Assembly: GCA_030847615.1 (NCBI GenBank)
Contig: JAUMIR010000003.1
Coordinates: 285,070,265 to 285,134,264 of the forward strand
Reading direction: 5' to 3'
Length of the DNA stretch: 64,000 nt
Source of the DNA: Gambelia wislizenii
Taxonomy: Eukaryota > Chordata > Lepidosauria > Squamata > Crotaphytidae
In this document: positions 12,008-22,326 of the stretch, piece after piece
Position numbering within the stretch: position 1 is the first letter of the stretch
Layout: each line of letters opens with the position of its first letter
The notes under the pieces: generated by a model
Database searches by the model: none
Seen by the model: only the letters and a program-made list of their open reading frames with translations
What the model was told of the DNA's origin: nothing
Translations under genes and position numbers: made by a program

Positions 12008-12262
12008 CTTTTCTCCGGTCACCACGTGGAGCCCCTCCCGGACTTTGGCGAAGGAGCCCTCGCCCAGCTTCCTCCCGATCAGGTAGTTGCCGACGCGCTT
12101 GGTGTGCTGGAACTCCCGGAGGCGCTCCCGGGAGGCGGCCGCGTTGACCCAGGCGGCCAGGAAAGCGCCCTCCGGGCTGAGCGGGGGCGTCGTGGGCTCG
12201 CTGTCGCCGAAGCTGGCCGCCGGGGGCTCGCTCAGGAGCCCGTCGCCAGCCGCTGCCGGCAT
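12008..12262 (-). CDS. HUNK: HUNK coding exon 1 (N-terminus of Ser/Thr kinase)
   Basis: The sequence shows an ATG at 12262 (A at -3), the first in its frame, opening 85 codons that stop exactly at a GT donor. The product starts MPAAAGDGLL, runs through a Ser/Pro/Ala-rich leader (about 1-45) and FQHTKRVGNYLIG (51-63), and reaches the kinase glycine-rich loop GEGSFAKV (67-74) and REGLHVVTGEK (75-85). From knowledge of the family this matches vertebrate HUNK (hormonally up-regulated Neu-associated kinase), an SNF1/AMPK-related Ser/Thr kinase; leader and loop are near identical to the mammalian protein. The exon ends in phase 0 just before the expected VAIK motif, so the ATP-anchoring lysine lies in exon 2. 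No other HUNK exon is visible; the gene continues off the left edge. It lies in a CpG island, as expected for a first exon. Codon use is very GC-rich, unlike the flanks. Identification is very likely; the 5' end of the transcript is not resolved. Confidence 0.93.
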
Positions 12263-12960
12263 CCTGCCCTGGCTCCTGCAGCCGCCGCCGCTGCGCCCCG
12301 GTGCGAAGCTGGGGACGGCGGGCGGAGAGCCGGGACCCCCCTCCCTCGGCGGCCAGGGGGCTTCGGCAGAGCCCGCCTCTCGCTCTCGGCGCCTCTCCCG
12401 GGAGCCGGGCCGGCGGTTCTCGCTCTTGCTGCTGCTGCTGGCCGATCCCGCTCTGGCTGCAGCACCAGCCTTGCCAATGTGACCCGCACCCGCCGTCCAC
12501 GTGGGGGACCCGGCGGCGGAGGCGCTGCCTTCTCAGTGAAAGGATGCCGCGCGAGGGGCAGAGGCAGCGGCCACGGTGGGTGGGTGAGTGAGTGGGGGGC
12601 AGGCTCTTCTCCCTGCAAGACCCGGCTCGCTTGGCCCCGATGCCCGCGCCCAGGAGGTAGGAAGGAGCTGCTGGCCCCGGGGCGGCGGGCGAAGGCGACG
12701 GCGCAGCTCTGCAGCCCCTAAGGAAGACGGGGAGGAGGCGGCGAGCGCGGCTCCGGGGCTGCGCCTCACGTTGAAGGGGGAGCCTGAGCCAGCTCCCGCG
12801 GCTCAATTGTCTCCGGTCTCCCTGGAAGCCCGTTGGCTGCCTTCCCCTCGTTGGCTCTGTCGATCACTTTCCCCCCTCCCACTCGCCCCCTGCCTAAACT
12901 GCCTCGTTTCTCTCCCGCTGCTCTTGGAGGCTCCCTTCCCCTCGATATTGGAGGTGGGGG

Positions 12961-14350
12961 GGAGCAAGAGAGAAAAGCCTCATTCAGGCTGATTTTGCAG
13001 TAATTTAATCCGATCACTCGGCTGGGAACAGATGTAATGAGAAAGAAAAAAGGGGAGAAAAGCTCAGCAGCCCTGAGCCCTGAGAAAATCTGTCAACTTC
13101 CCCGCCCCTTGGTCTCCTTTTTAAAGTCTGATATGGATCGGCTGCTCAAGCCAAAATCGCATCAATAAGAAGCTCCCTTTTGCAAAAGAGCTTTCAATAA
13201 GGTCCCTGAAATCCACCAAGGTGCTGCAGCTGCATCTCTTTAATCAGGACACCTCCAAAGCAGTGACAGGAGCTCTGCGTGTCTCCTCTTTCTCCCCACC
13301 GCCCACCCCAGCAAAGCTTGGTTTATTTTTCTCAGCATCTCTTTTATGCCTTCCCTGATAATATTAATGTACGCACGCAGCTTTCCCCGGCACCTTTTGT
13401 GCTCAAAAGCACTTCACGTTGCTTGTGCTCCTTTGCTGGTGGAATGTGCTCCAGAGCTCAGATCGTGACAGCTCTGCCAATAAAAGCACCAATGCTCCCC
13501 CACCTCCTTTTTCTTGTTGTTAAGAAAGTGGAACTGAAAACGCAGTTACCTTAGCAGCTTAAAGAAAAGAAATACCCTGCCTTTTTTTTTAATTATACCT
13601 TATTTTTATTTACAGCTGTAGCCTCCATTTTATGTACTCAACATCTTGGTGGTTTTTTTCATAAACCAATTCTCAATTGCAGTTTGACAAATTGTTATAT
13701 ACAGTATCCTTCATTCTAACTGTATCTTAAAACACTCCACACTGATACAACCTCTGATAGAAATAAAACTGTAGGGAATATGAACAGCCATAAAATCAAG
13801 TCAGAACAATTTTATGCTAGGTAAACTTATGAAGAATATCAATGGTCTCAGAAGAGCAAAATACAGTTTGTAAATCTGTACCCATTTACAAATCCAAGGG
13901 CTAATTCAGATGTCACCTTTGTTACATGGAGGCTGCTAAAACACACACACACATACACACACACTTCCATATGTAGAGACCCCCAGAAGAGGGTTTGTAA
14001 CATTTTCATAGCATGCGATGGGACCAAACTGTAAACAGATGCTAGAGAAATGGAATCCTTTCACAGTCATCAGAAGTAGGGAGAGTGAGATGGCTGCCTC
14101 AGGCAGCAGATTCTGGATTTCATTGAAGGGCAATAAATTGTTAGGTTTCATTGAAGGACAACAGATTTAATTTATTTAATTATTTGATGTATTTATTTGA
14201 TTTATTTAATTTAAGTATTTGTTAAGAGTGAGAAATGATTTTATGAATTGTTTTATCTCATAAGTTATAAACTAGGCTCTTCTGCAATACTATGCAGCTT
14301 GACCTGCAGTACAGGAGTGTCATTCGCTGCTCTCACTCAAGCAACTAAGT
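12961..14350. other. HUNK 5' flank, no gene recognised
   Basis: Composition falls from CpG-rich to AT-rich across about 13.0-13.6 kb. There is a (CA)n microsatellite at 13940-13964 and a (TTTAA/TTTAT)-rich stretch at 14165-14220. No exon or transposon was recognised. Proximal enhancers could lie here, but nothing in the sequence marks them. Confidence 0.5.
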
Positions 14351-14659
14351 CAGTGCTACTCAAAGTAGTGGTTTCCTGGACCAGTGCCAATCCATGGCCA
14401 TCTGCTGAAAGCAGAAATAAAGTTATAAGGGCTTTGAAGATAATACTGACTAACTGGTCACAGTGTACTGTACTCTGTCCCTTCATCCTCAAGTCAAAGT
14501 GGTGGTCCATGGGCTAGTGCTGGTCCTCAAACCATCAGCTGCTAGTCTCTGGAGAGTTTCCAAGATATAGATGTAGCCATTGAGCACAAATACCAGTGCC
14601 TGGCACACTGGGGGAAAATGATTGCCTATCCATCACATCAGATGGCTTGGGAAGCATTG
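14351..14659 (+). mobile_element. hAT-like MITE
   Basis: The left end CAGTGCTACTCAAAG and the reverse complement of the right end (CAATGCTTCCCAAGC) form an imperfect terminal inverted repeat. Flanking 8-mers aactaagt and acctaagc match at 6 of 8, consistent with an old 8-bp hAT target duplication. An internal ggtccatgggctagtgc block and the ends match the element at 42159-42329. It is non-coding and non-autonomous. Confidence 0.65.
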
Positions 14660-15390
14660 ACCTAAGCTCTCCCACTCTCTGAGGTGGAACATACTGCTGC
14701 TGCCAGCCCCATCATTATTGCCACCCCTTTCCTCTTCTCCACTTCTGCTTCACTCACCTATCTTCCCTTCATTCTGTGCTTCCTGGTGGTTGTACCAACC
14801 CCCTGGTTGCCCTATGTGTAAAGCAGCACCAACCACACAAACTGTCTAGTGCTGCTTTAGACAGAATCAGCTAGGCCCCAAATAGCTTAGTGGGCCATGC
14901 AACATGGGGTGGGGAGAGACAGTGAAGGGGAGTTGTGGTGGTGAGGCTGATGCTGACCTGAGACAGTAAAACATCCAGGGCCAGTCCTGAGAATCTGAAC
15001 AACACCCAAAAGCTGTCTGCAATTGTGGTCTTTGAGTTAACTAGTTCAGTACAAGGAATTAAATATGATATACAGATCTGAAGGAAAGCTTTTGACCTAG
15101 GTTTCTTTGGCATCCTTTTAAAACAGCTCAACAAATGTGGTTAAGATGGAACTAACACAAAGTGGATTCTAACAGGTGATTTATAAACAAGAAATGAAGA
15201 GATATTAAATATAATTCTGCAGGAGTCTCTTCTAAATATGGAATAATTCAGGACCTTTGTGACTGGCCTTGAATGAATGTACAGTCATCAAATTCTCAGA
15301 TTATACAGAATTCATGATTTTCTAAATATTCAAAATTGTCTCAGATTTATGAGCAACACCAAAGAAATTTCAGTAAAGATGGCCTAAATA
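14660..15390. other. No feature recognised
   Basis: Single-copy-looking flank. No conserved exon, clear repeat or RNA gene was recognised by eye. Confidence 0.4.
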
Positions 15391-15615
15391 TCCTAAAGAC
15401 ATCAGATCCCATCTGATCTTGGAAACTAAGCAGGGTCAGCTCTAGTTAGTACTTGAATGGGAGACCACCAATGAATAGCAGGTGCTGTGGGCTATATTTT
15501 CAGAGGAAGGAACTGGCAAAACCACCTCTGAGTATTCCTTACCTAAGAAAACCCTATGAAATTCATTGCATCGCCATAAGTCAACAGGCAACTTGAAGGC
15601 GCATGCACAGACACA
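15391..15615 (+). mobile_element. 5S-rRNA-derived SINE (SINE3 type) with BovB-type tail
   Basis: Positions about 15405-15495 closely follow vertebrate 5S rRNA: tctgatcttggaaactaag, cagggtc, tagtacttgaatgggagacc and ggtgctgtgggct. They therefore include remnants of the 5S internal control region (box A agctaagc-like, box C gatgggagacc). The 3' part (cctctgagtattccttacc, aagaaaaccctatgaaa, ccataagtcaacaggcaac) is the same tail as the tRNA-headed Sauria SINE. It is a retroposed SINE and not a functional 5S gene: the 5S start is missing and the tail follows directly. Confidence 0.85.
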
Positions 15616-17412
15616 ATTATAGCTACAATCCCAACTTACCATTTCATCTGCTCCAAATTCCTGAAGGTCAACAGACTCTCAGGGAAGGAGGAGCTGCAGT
15701 GGGGCAATGCATAGCTAGAATGGAAGGGGGGAATCATCCAAAATCAGGTGGAGTTTACTTGTGGGAGGAACTACCTGCTTAGAGCTGCCTCTGCCCAGTT
15801 GCCCCTTCTCATTGCAATCCCCATGGCACATTGGAGAGTCTACCAACCTGCAGAGAGATTTCTCAGGAACTACTGGCTAGCACTGTTTTATCATGGGTAG
15901 GCTCTGCTTCCCGCAGTGTAGGAAGGACAGGAAAATCATCTCACAAGATTGGAATCCCACTTTCACAGCTTAGGATGGAACTCAGAATAATTCAATAATT
16001 GGTCACTTACACTCCTGAAATGGTATTTATTTATGCAATTTATATGCCGCCTTTCTCCTGAAGTGGGACCCAAGGTGGCTAATAGAACAATTAAAATCAC
16101 AGTTAAAAGCTATTAAAACCAGTTAAGAACATAAAAAGTTTTTAAAAACACAGACAAAAACAACATAAAAATATACTCCAATAAAAGCCACACAGACACA
16201 GTTTTTGTAGAACAAAAACGGTTTTGCCTGCTGGTGAAACAAAAACAGGGAGGGGACCACAAATGGAGACCACAAACAAGGTTGCTGAAAAGGGCCCATC
16301 CTTTTCAGTTAATCTTTTAACTACACTGTATTCCATGTTTGTTGAGCCCAATGGAGAGTTAGCCCTGTGTGCCTACTTGTCAGCAAAAAATAAAAAAATA
16401 AGGGGGTCCTGCAAATCGTGTATGTTACATGGTGTCTGTTTTAACCACTAAGAAACCAGTCTTTTTGCACATTTTCACACAAAGCTGCAGTTGGTTCCTT
16501 GTTGACCTTTTCCAGTTCCTTAATCAATACAGTAGTCTGGAGATGAAACTGCAATTTCTATGCCCCTGTACCCTAGTATAGTCTTAGATTCCGTCTATAA
16601 GCAACCTTCCCTATAAACTTCACACTCCTGTTTGTTTGTGTTTCTCCTACTTTGGTTGGACTTTCTAGCTATTTTTACCCCATGATGTATTTATTCATTT
16701 CACTATTTCTCATAGAAATGGAGGGGGGAAGTTCTACTTTTCGTCTCCATTTCACCTATGGGCACTTCAGCTGACCCTCAAGCTCTTTGTTCCAAGCATC
16801 GTGTAGTTAGTATGGTTAGATCCAGCTGCATATTACTTATAACTTCTTTACCAAGGGCTGTGGTCAGTAATAGGGTTCATAGAGCTAGCTCCAGGTCAAG
16901 TGACAAAATAGAAGCCTCAAAAACTCAGCAGGGCACATTAGACCACTGAATTTGACAAGTCAGTGATTCAGTTTCACATACTGCCATTATGCCTTTTACC
17001 TGAGGACATCAAAAGAAAGTGAGTCATCTTCTACTAGGCCTGGGCAGGTTAGTATGTTCCTTTCTGTCCAAAAACATCAAGCAAAGGGTTTTCAAGCCAT
17101 TTTAAAATTAAATTTTCCCCCTAGAGTTGTTGGACTTGTTGCGAGAATAAGGATCAAAAACAAATTGTCTGACCAGTTCCAGACCTGTTGGAACTGTGGA
17201 AAGCATAATCTGTGGTGAAAGACATTTGGGTCCTAATAACTGCCATGCATTTAATAGTGCCAGTGTTTCCATTCCCATCACCCCAACTGGTTTTTGTGTG
17301 GGAAAGGTGTCGTGGCAAAATTTCAGAAAAAGTCAGTGAACTGAGGTAAGTTTGGGGATTGAATAAGGAAGTTTCAAAAACACACTTCCACAGGCAAATG
17401 CATCTTTGATAA
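15616..17412. other. Flank with one LINE-type 3' tail
   Basis: No gene is recognised. About 16025-16140 carries tatttatttatgcaatttat and atgccgcctttctcctgaag, a minus-strand L2/CR1-type 3' tail as found at the ends of squamate LINEs and SINEs. The rest shows nothing recognisable. Confidence 0.5.
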
Positions 17413-17565
17413 ATTGAGTACCCAGCTTGTGGGGGGCAATTAGCTAACACACATTGGAAACTGTTTAATGTAGTTAGATGTGTAAATAGCTATTGCTTAA
17501 AACAATTTGTAAGCCGCTCTGATAGCCTTGTGGCTGAAGAGCGGGGTATAACTAACTAACTAAAA
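17413..17565 (+). mobile_element. tRNA/L2-tail SINE, 3' part
   Basis: It carries gtacccagcttgtgggggg, gctattgcttaaaacaattt, gtaagccgctctgatagcc and gaagagcggggtata, then a taacn tail. It is the plus-orientation 3' half of the SINE found complete on the minus strand at 26468-26748. The tRNA head is absent. Confidence 0.75.
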
Positions 17566-18040
17566 AAAAATCTTGGCTAATGAGAAATGTGGCCATTCTA
17601 TACTCTGTCTGACCATTGTAATGACAACAGTGGCACAGAAACAGATCTCTAAACATATCAGATATGAGAGAATGTTCACTTTGATAGTACTGAGGATTGA
17701 GAAATACTAGGTTTTTAACTTTCAAAATCTGAACCACAGACTATATGAGTTCATTATGACTGTTAAATAGATGGTATCCTTTCAGATTTTCTGGGCTTTA
17801 CTCTTCCTGAAAAGAGCTGAATTACAGCGCAAGTTCCTCTGTATTACCACAAGACAATACATTGAGGTCTCCAAGCCTATGTTAATAAGTCTTCAAGGTG
17901 CAACTGGCCATTTACTTTACTGTTTTAGCACAAGAAAATGATGCAGACACTCACTTGGAAACAGGACAAATTGCACTATGACTTCAAAGGTCAATCAATT
18001 TCTAAACTGCGGAGCGAATATTTGTACTGAAAAATAGATA
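17566..18040. other. No feature recognised
   Basis: AT-rich flank with nothing recognisable. Confidence 0.4.
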
Positions 18041-18170
18041 CAGTTGGCCCTTCGCTGGGGTTAGGGGTGCAGGACCCCTGTGAAAGTGGCAAAATCCTGA
18101 ATACCTCTAGGCTTCCCAACCCATATATAACACACATAGGAAGTATGATACATGGATTCAACCTACCATG
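18041..18170 (+). mobile_element. Tigger/pogo-like MITE, left-end fragment
   Basis: A TA dinucleotide is followed by CAGTTGGCCCTTCGCTGGGG and gcaggacccc, the left end of a Tigger-type element. Internal catggattcaacc resembles other copies. No matching right terminus was found, so it is partial and its right limit is approximate. Confidence 0.5.
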
Positions 18171-18524
18171 AATGCCTTTGAGGTGGCAGGGTTCCTTCAC
18201 AAGGCTGAAGTGAGTGCCTGGCGGGGTTTGCTGGCAGGGTTTGCTGCTGCCCTGCGCCATTTTAAACAGCGACGAAGAAGCCTCACCATGCATTCACACA
18301 CTCTCTCTGTCTTGCAAAGCTTGCAGTCCCTATTAAAAGGTATGTATACGGCTCTCTAAATGTATAGGTACATGAAAAATGTACAGGCGCGAAGCCTTTA
18401 ATTTTAAAGTATTGATTAGACACAGGAAAGAAATCAGTGTTGGTGCCAATTGGACTCCCAAAAGGAGGTCATTCCACAATTGGGGTACAACAGCTGAGAA
18501 GGCCCTTTCTTATGTCCTTGCCTA

Positions 18525-18743
18525 CAGAGTCAGCCCTCTGTATCCATGGAGTCTGCATCCATGGATTCAACTATCCATGGCTTGAAAATATTCCAAAACT
18601 AAAAAATTCCAAACAGCAAACCTTGATTTTGCCATCTTATATAAGGGACACCATTTAGCTGTGCCACTGTATATAATGGGACTTGAGCATCCACGGATTT
18701 TGGTATCTATGGAGGGTCCTGGAACCAAACCAAGGGCCCACTG
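18525..18743 (+). mobile_element. Tigger-like MITE
   Basis: It is flanked by TA on both sides. The interior (ccatggattcaactatcc, ttgaaaatattcc, acaccatttagctgtg, gagcatccacggattttgg) and right end (gggtcctggaacc ... gggcccactg) match the elements at 50012-50217 and 51552-51780. It is non-coding. Confidence 0.7.
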
Positions 18744-18745
18744 TA

Positions 18746-19285
18746 CTGTGTTCCCCACCCACCCATGCACCACCACTTCTTGGACACAAAGGAGAGCCCA
18801 TTCTGTAGACCTCAACATCTCACCAACACATCTCCCAAATGTATAGCAGGAAGCAAACAAGCAAACAATAATTTAAATCACTAAACAACTTACTGCCTTT
18901 CAGGACATTCAGAATCAGTGGCTTGCGGCAACTTTATCACTCTGCAATCCTGGCTGCTATAAATTGCTCTAGAGACTTGTGATAAACATAACGTTTTCAT
19001 TCTTAATCAATATGGAAGGAATCAATTTATGGATGATAACCAAAAAAAGGGGAGGATAATGGTACTGAATTTAATCATTTTCCCCCTGTCTCCAGTGAAA
19101 CTACCAGTATTGTTTCCGAGGTTATTCTATTGCATGCAAGGGACACCATGTAACTCAATAGATATTATCTGTGTTTTTTTCTGTTCTGAATGAAATCCCT
19201 GATTTTTGTGGCTGATTACCAATGTCTGCTTGGAGTATTTCAAGTAATCTAGTCATATGGAATTTTGAATCTATTATTTATTTTT
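18746..19285. other. No feature recognised
   Basis: Flanking DNA with no recognisable gene or repeat. Confidence 0.4.
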
Positions 19286-19329
19286 TGCCTCTCTCTCTGG
19301 CTTCTCTTCGCAAATGAAGATTCAGGAAG

Positions 19330-21650
19330 GAGTCATCCCGCGCTTTCTGCAAGCGCTCTGATGACTAAAAAGGCCAATCCGAGATAGACAAGTCCGGTTG
19401 CAGAAAGCACAGCAGAAGGTTTCCTTGGGTGATGTTTCCAGGTTCTGATTTTTTCTGCGTTGTCGTTTCTCTTCAAGACTTGTTCGGCGTGAGTTCTCAA
19501 ATAAGGCTGCAGCATTGTGGATAGTGCGTCTCCATGCCTCCCAATGTGAGGCCAGGGAGGACCATTGTTGGTGATCAATTTGGCCGAGCCTGAGATGTTG
19601 CTTCAGGGAGTCCTTGTATCGCTTTTTTGGAGCGCCCCTCTTATGCTGACCCGTGGCGAGTTCACCGTAGTATACTATTTTGGGAGGAGATGGTCCTCCA
19701 TCCTAGAAATATGCCCTGCCCAGCACAGCTGTGTTCTCACCTCAATGCTGGTGATCCCTGCTTGCTCAAGGACAGCAACATTCGTCACATAGTCAGTCCA
19801 GTCTATATTTAGGATTGTGCGTAAACAGTGCTGATGGAAGCGTTCGAGGAGTTGTAAGTGTTGGTGATAGGTGACCCATGTTTCAGACCCATAAAGGAGA
19901 ATAGACAGTACAATGGCTCTATACACACTGATTTTTGTGTTTCGCCTCAGGTGTTTATTACTCCAGACTCTTTTGTAAAGTCTTCCAAATGTGCTAGATG
20001 CCTCTGCTAATCTGTGATTGATCTCTTTGTCAATCTTGGCATCTGAGGAGATGATGCTTCCCAGGTAGGTGAACTGCTGAACGGACTTAAGCACAGAGTT
20101 GCTGACGGCAATGTGGGGATGGTGGTGTTCGTCCTGTGGTGCAGGCTGGTAAAGAACTTCCGTTTTCTTCAGGTTGACTTCCAGCCCAAACGGCTCTGCA
20201 GCTGTTGAGAAGCAGGATGTTAGGCGCTGCAGAGCTGCTTCTGTGTGGGCAACAAGGGCAGCATCATCAGCGAAGAGCAGCTCACGGACTAGATAGTTTA
20301 GAGTCTTAGTGCAAGCCCTCAAACGGCTTAAGTTAAACAAGCTGCCATCAGTACGGTAACGTGTATAGATGCCGTCGTCTTCTTCAAGCTCTGCTGTAGC
20401 CCTTTGGAGCATCATGCTGAAGAAGATTGTAAATAAAGTTGGAGCAAGAACACAACCTTGCTTCATTCCATTAGTTATTAGAAAGGGCTCTGAAAGAGCA
20501 TCGCCATATCTGACTTGACCGTGCTGGCCCTCATGTAGCAAGATAATCATTTTAAGGAATTTGGGGTGACATCCTAGTCTTTCCAGGATCTGCCACAGAT
20601 GTTTCCTACTCACGGTGTCAAAGGCTTTGTTGAGGTCAACAAATGTTACATAGAGACCCTTGTTCTGCTCTCTACATTTCTCTTGCAGTTGTCTAAGGGG
20701 AAATACCATATCTGTAGTACTCCTATTGGCTCTGAAGCCACATTGGCTTTCAGGAAGAAATTCTTCTGCAATAGCAGGAACTAACCTGTTCAGGAGTATC
20801 CTTGCAAGGATTTTTCCAGCAATAGAGAGCAGTGTTATGTCTCGATAGTTTGAGCAATCAGATTTTGCTCCTTTTCTCTTGTACAGGGTGATGATGACTG
20901 CATCTCGGAGGTCTGATGGCAGTTCCCCCTTTTCCCAGCAATTCACAAGGAGTTCATGGAATTTATCATGGAGTACATGACCTCCGTGTTTCCAAACTTC
21001 AGGTGGGATTCCATCAATCCCAGATGCCTTGCCGTTTTTCAACTGCTGTATGGCCTTAAGGGTCTCTTCCAAAGTGGGAGCTATGTCCAACCTAAGCCCC
21101 GTGAATGTGAAGGGACGACTGTACATGTGAGATGGAAAGCTGCTTTTCTTACATGGCAAGTTGGCTGGGCAAGGTATGCCTGGTGAGCAGTTCTCTTCTT
21201 TGCCAACAGCTCCTGGATCTCTTGGTTGTTTTCATCAAACCAGTCTTGATTTTTCTTGTGGGAGAACCCGAGGGATTCTTCTGCAGACTGGAGGATACTG
21301 TTTTTGATATGTTGCCAAAGCACTGTAGGAGAAGGATCTGTAGGGTGGTCTTCAAGTTTTGTTTGCAGGTTTGCCTGGAAGTTGTCTCTCATGGTAGCTT
21401 GTTGAAGATTGTTGACTTGGAGTCTCTTCTTTAACATGCCACCCCTCTTAGGTTTGAATTTAAGATGAAGATTTAGTTTACATCTGACGAGACGATGAGC
21501 TGTCTGGCATTCTGCATTGGGCATCATTGAGTATGGCGGACATCGCGAATGTTTCTCTGGCGGACTAGAACATAGTCAATGAGGTTCCAATGTTTGGATC
21601 GGGGATGCATCCAGGTTGTCTTCAAGCTGTCTTTCTGCTGAAAGATAGTG
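19330..21650 (-). pseudogene. LINE ORF: APE endonuclease C-terminus, RT, C-terminal zinc finger
   Basis: Order on the minus strand: the endonuclease end with HPRSKHWNLIDYVLVRQRN (near 21590) and a linker with DWFDENNQEIQELLAKKR (near 21200). Then the reverse transcriptase, open for 494 codons from 21159 to 19675. It contains GKASGIDGIPPEVW, NYRDITLLSIAGKILA, motif A FVDLNKAFDTVSR, motif B MKQGCVLAPTLF and motif C LLFADDAAL. The tail has AGHISRMEDH and, after a shift near 19680, a C2H2-like FCCAFCNRTCLSRIGLFSHQ ending at 19337. The RT catalytic FADD is intact. A deletion joins linker and RT out of frame near 21100, and at least one frameshift lies near 19680. Family members are usually annotated as mobile-element RNA-directed DNA polymerase. 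Confidence 0.88.
21097..21123 (+). mobile_element. 27-bp Tigger-like terminus stranded in the LINE
   Basis: The sequence from ccccgtgaatgtgaagg to gacgactg plus TA matches the right terminus of the minisatellite-bearing Tigger-like elements (33372-33398, 62360-62386) with about two differences. On the left it abuts LINE RT sequence (LRLDIAPTLEET) and on the right LINE linker (RKAAFHLTC). It lies exactly where the LINE lacks about 250 bp. It reads as the surviving end of an inserted element whose other part, with neighbouring LINE DNA, was lost. Confidence 0.7.
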
Positions 21651-21661
21651 TTTGTAATACT

Positions 21662-22326
21662 CAGCTGTTGTCCTGCTTTATTTATTGAATATTCAGTTTA
21701 ACTCAGTTTTTTTAAAATCATTTAAAACTCTAGGAAGAATTAAACAAGAAAACAAGCCACTGTATTATAAATGAAACAGAAGGTAAATTAAATCACAAAT
21801 TGTGCATTGTGGTTATGCATTGCGTATTGCACAATGGCACCTAGTTATTCACATGTGTTGCAGTGTTGTTATTCTGCATGGGGGTTGTGTAGAGCTGGAT
21901 CCATTGTATCTTTGCATGTGGTTAATTACACTGTGTTAAGGGGATGTTGGACTGCCCTTTTGTGTTGTAACCTAACTGTGTGATTGCAGCCTAACATACT
22001 GTATGTTGTATGAAACTAAAGCATAAAATAAACAATTTAAAAATAAGAGTAGAACCAGCATTATTCAGTAAGGCCATGATCAAGTGGTGTAGTGCCATTG
22101 GTGGAATGTCTTCTACCAGCAGAACTGAGTGAGAGCAAGCTAGTTTTCAGTGGTGTGACTATAGGGGGGAAGGGAAGGAAAGCAAGCAAGCAATGGTAGC
22201 TGATGCCTGTTTGGGTAGGTGTGGTAAGGGGGATGAATCACCACAAATGAAGCCAAGAAATCACTAAATGTGGTGCCAACTATATCTAGTTTGCTATGCA
22301 TCTTCTTTGCTTGAAAGGTCTAAGTA
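21662..22326. other. No feature recognised
   Basis: AT-rich flank; short gcaagcaagcaag run near 22175. No gene or clear repeat recognised. Confidence 0.4.

Larger units (their letters stand above)
11235..12960 (-). promoter_or_regulatory. CpG island, HUNK promoter and 5' UTR region
   Basis: The stretch is strikingly G+C- and CpG-rich compared with AT-rich DNA on both sides, and it centres on HUNK exon 1. By inference the promoter and 5' UTR lie between 12263 and about 12960, upstream of the ATG on the minus strand; 11235-12007 is the GC-rich start of intron 1. No TATA box at a convincing position was seen, as is usual for CpG-island promoters. Many long open frames on both strands are by-products of GC richness. 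No transposon is recognised from about 11.1 to 14.3 kb. Confidence 0.8.
19286..21661 (-). mobile_element. APE-type LINE copy 1, 5'-truncated, minus strand
   Basis: A non-LTR element ending at its 3' side in a GA-rich simple repeat (ctctctctct at 19288 on plus). It is 5'-truncated near 21661 inside the endonuclease domain. Two other copies lie at 50384-51308 and 56986-57632, each starting with the same (GA)n end. The clade was not determined; an RTE- or Vingi-like element is possible. This copy lacks roughly 250 bp between endonuclease and RT, where a 27-bp Tigger terminus sits (21097-21123). Confidence 0.88.

Noticed and set aside
11269..12806. Plus-strand frames of 292 and 333 codons and other minus-strand frames in the CpG island
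   Set aside because: GC-rich shadow frames over the HUNK exon and promoter; no recognisable domain and several overlap in different frames.
15391..15500. A functional 5S rRNA gene
   Set aside because: The 5' end of 5S is missing, several positions are changed, there is no T-run terminator, and a SINE tail follows directly.
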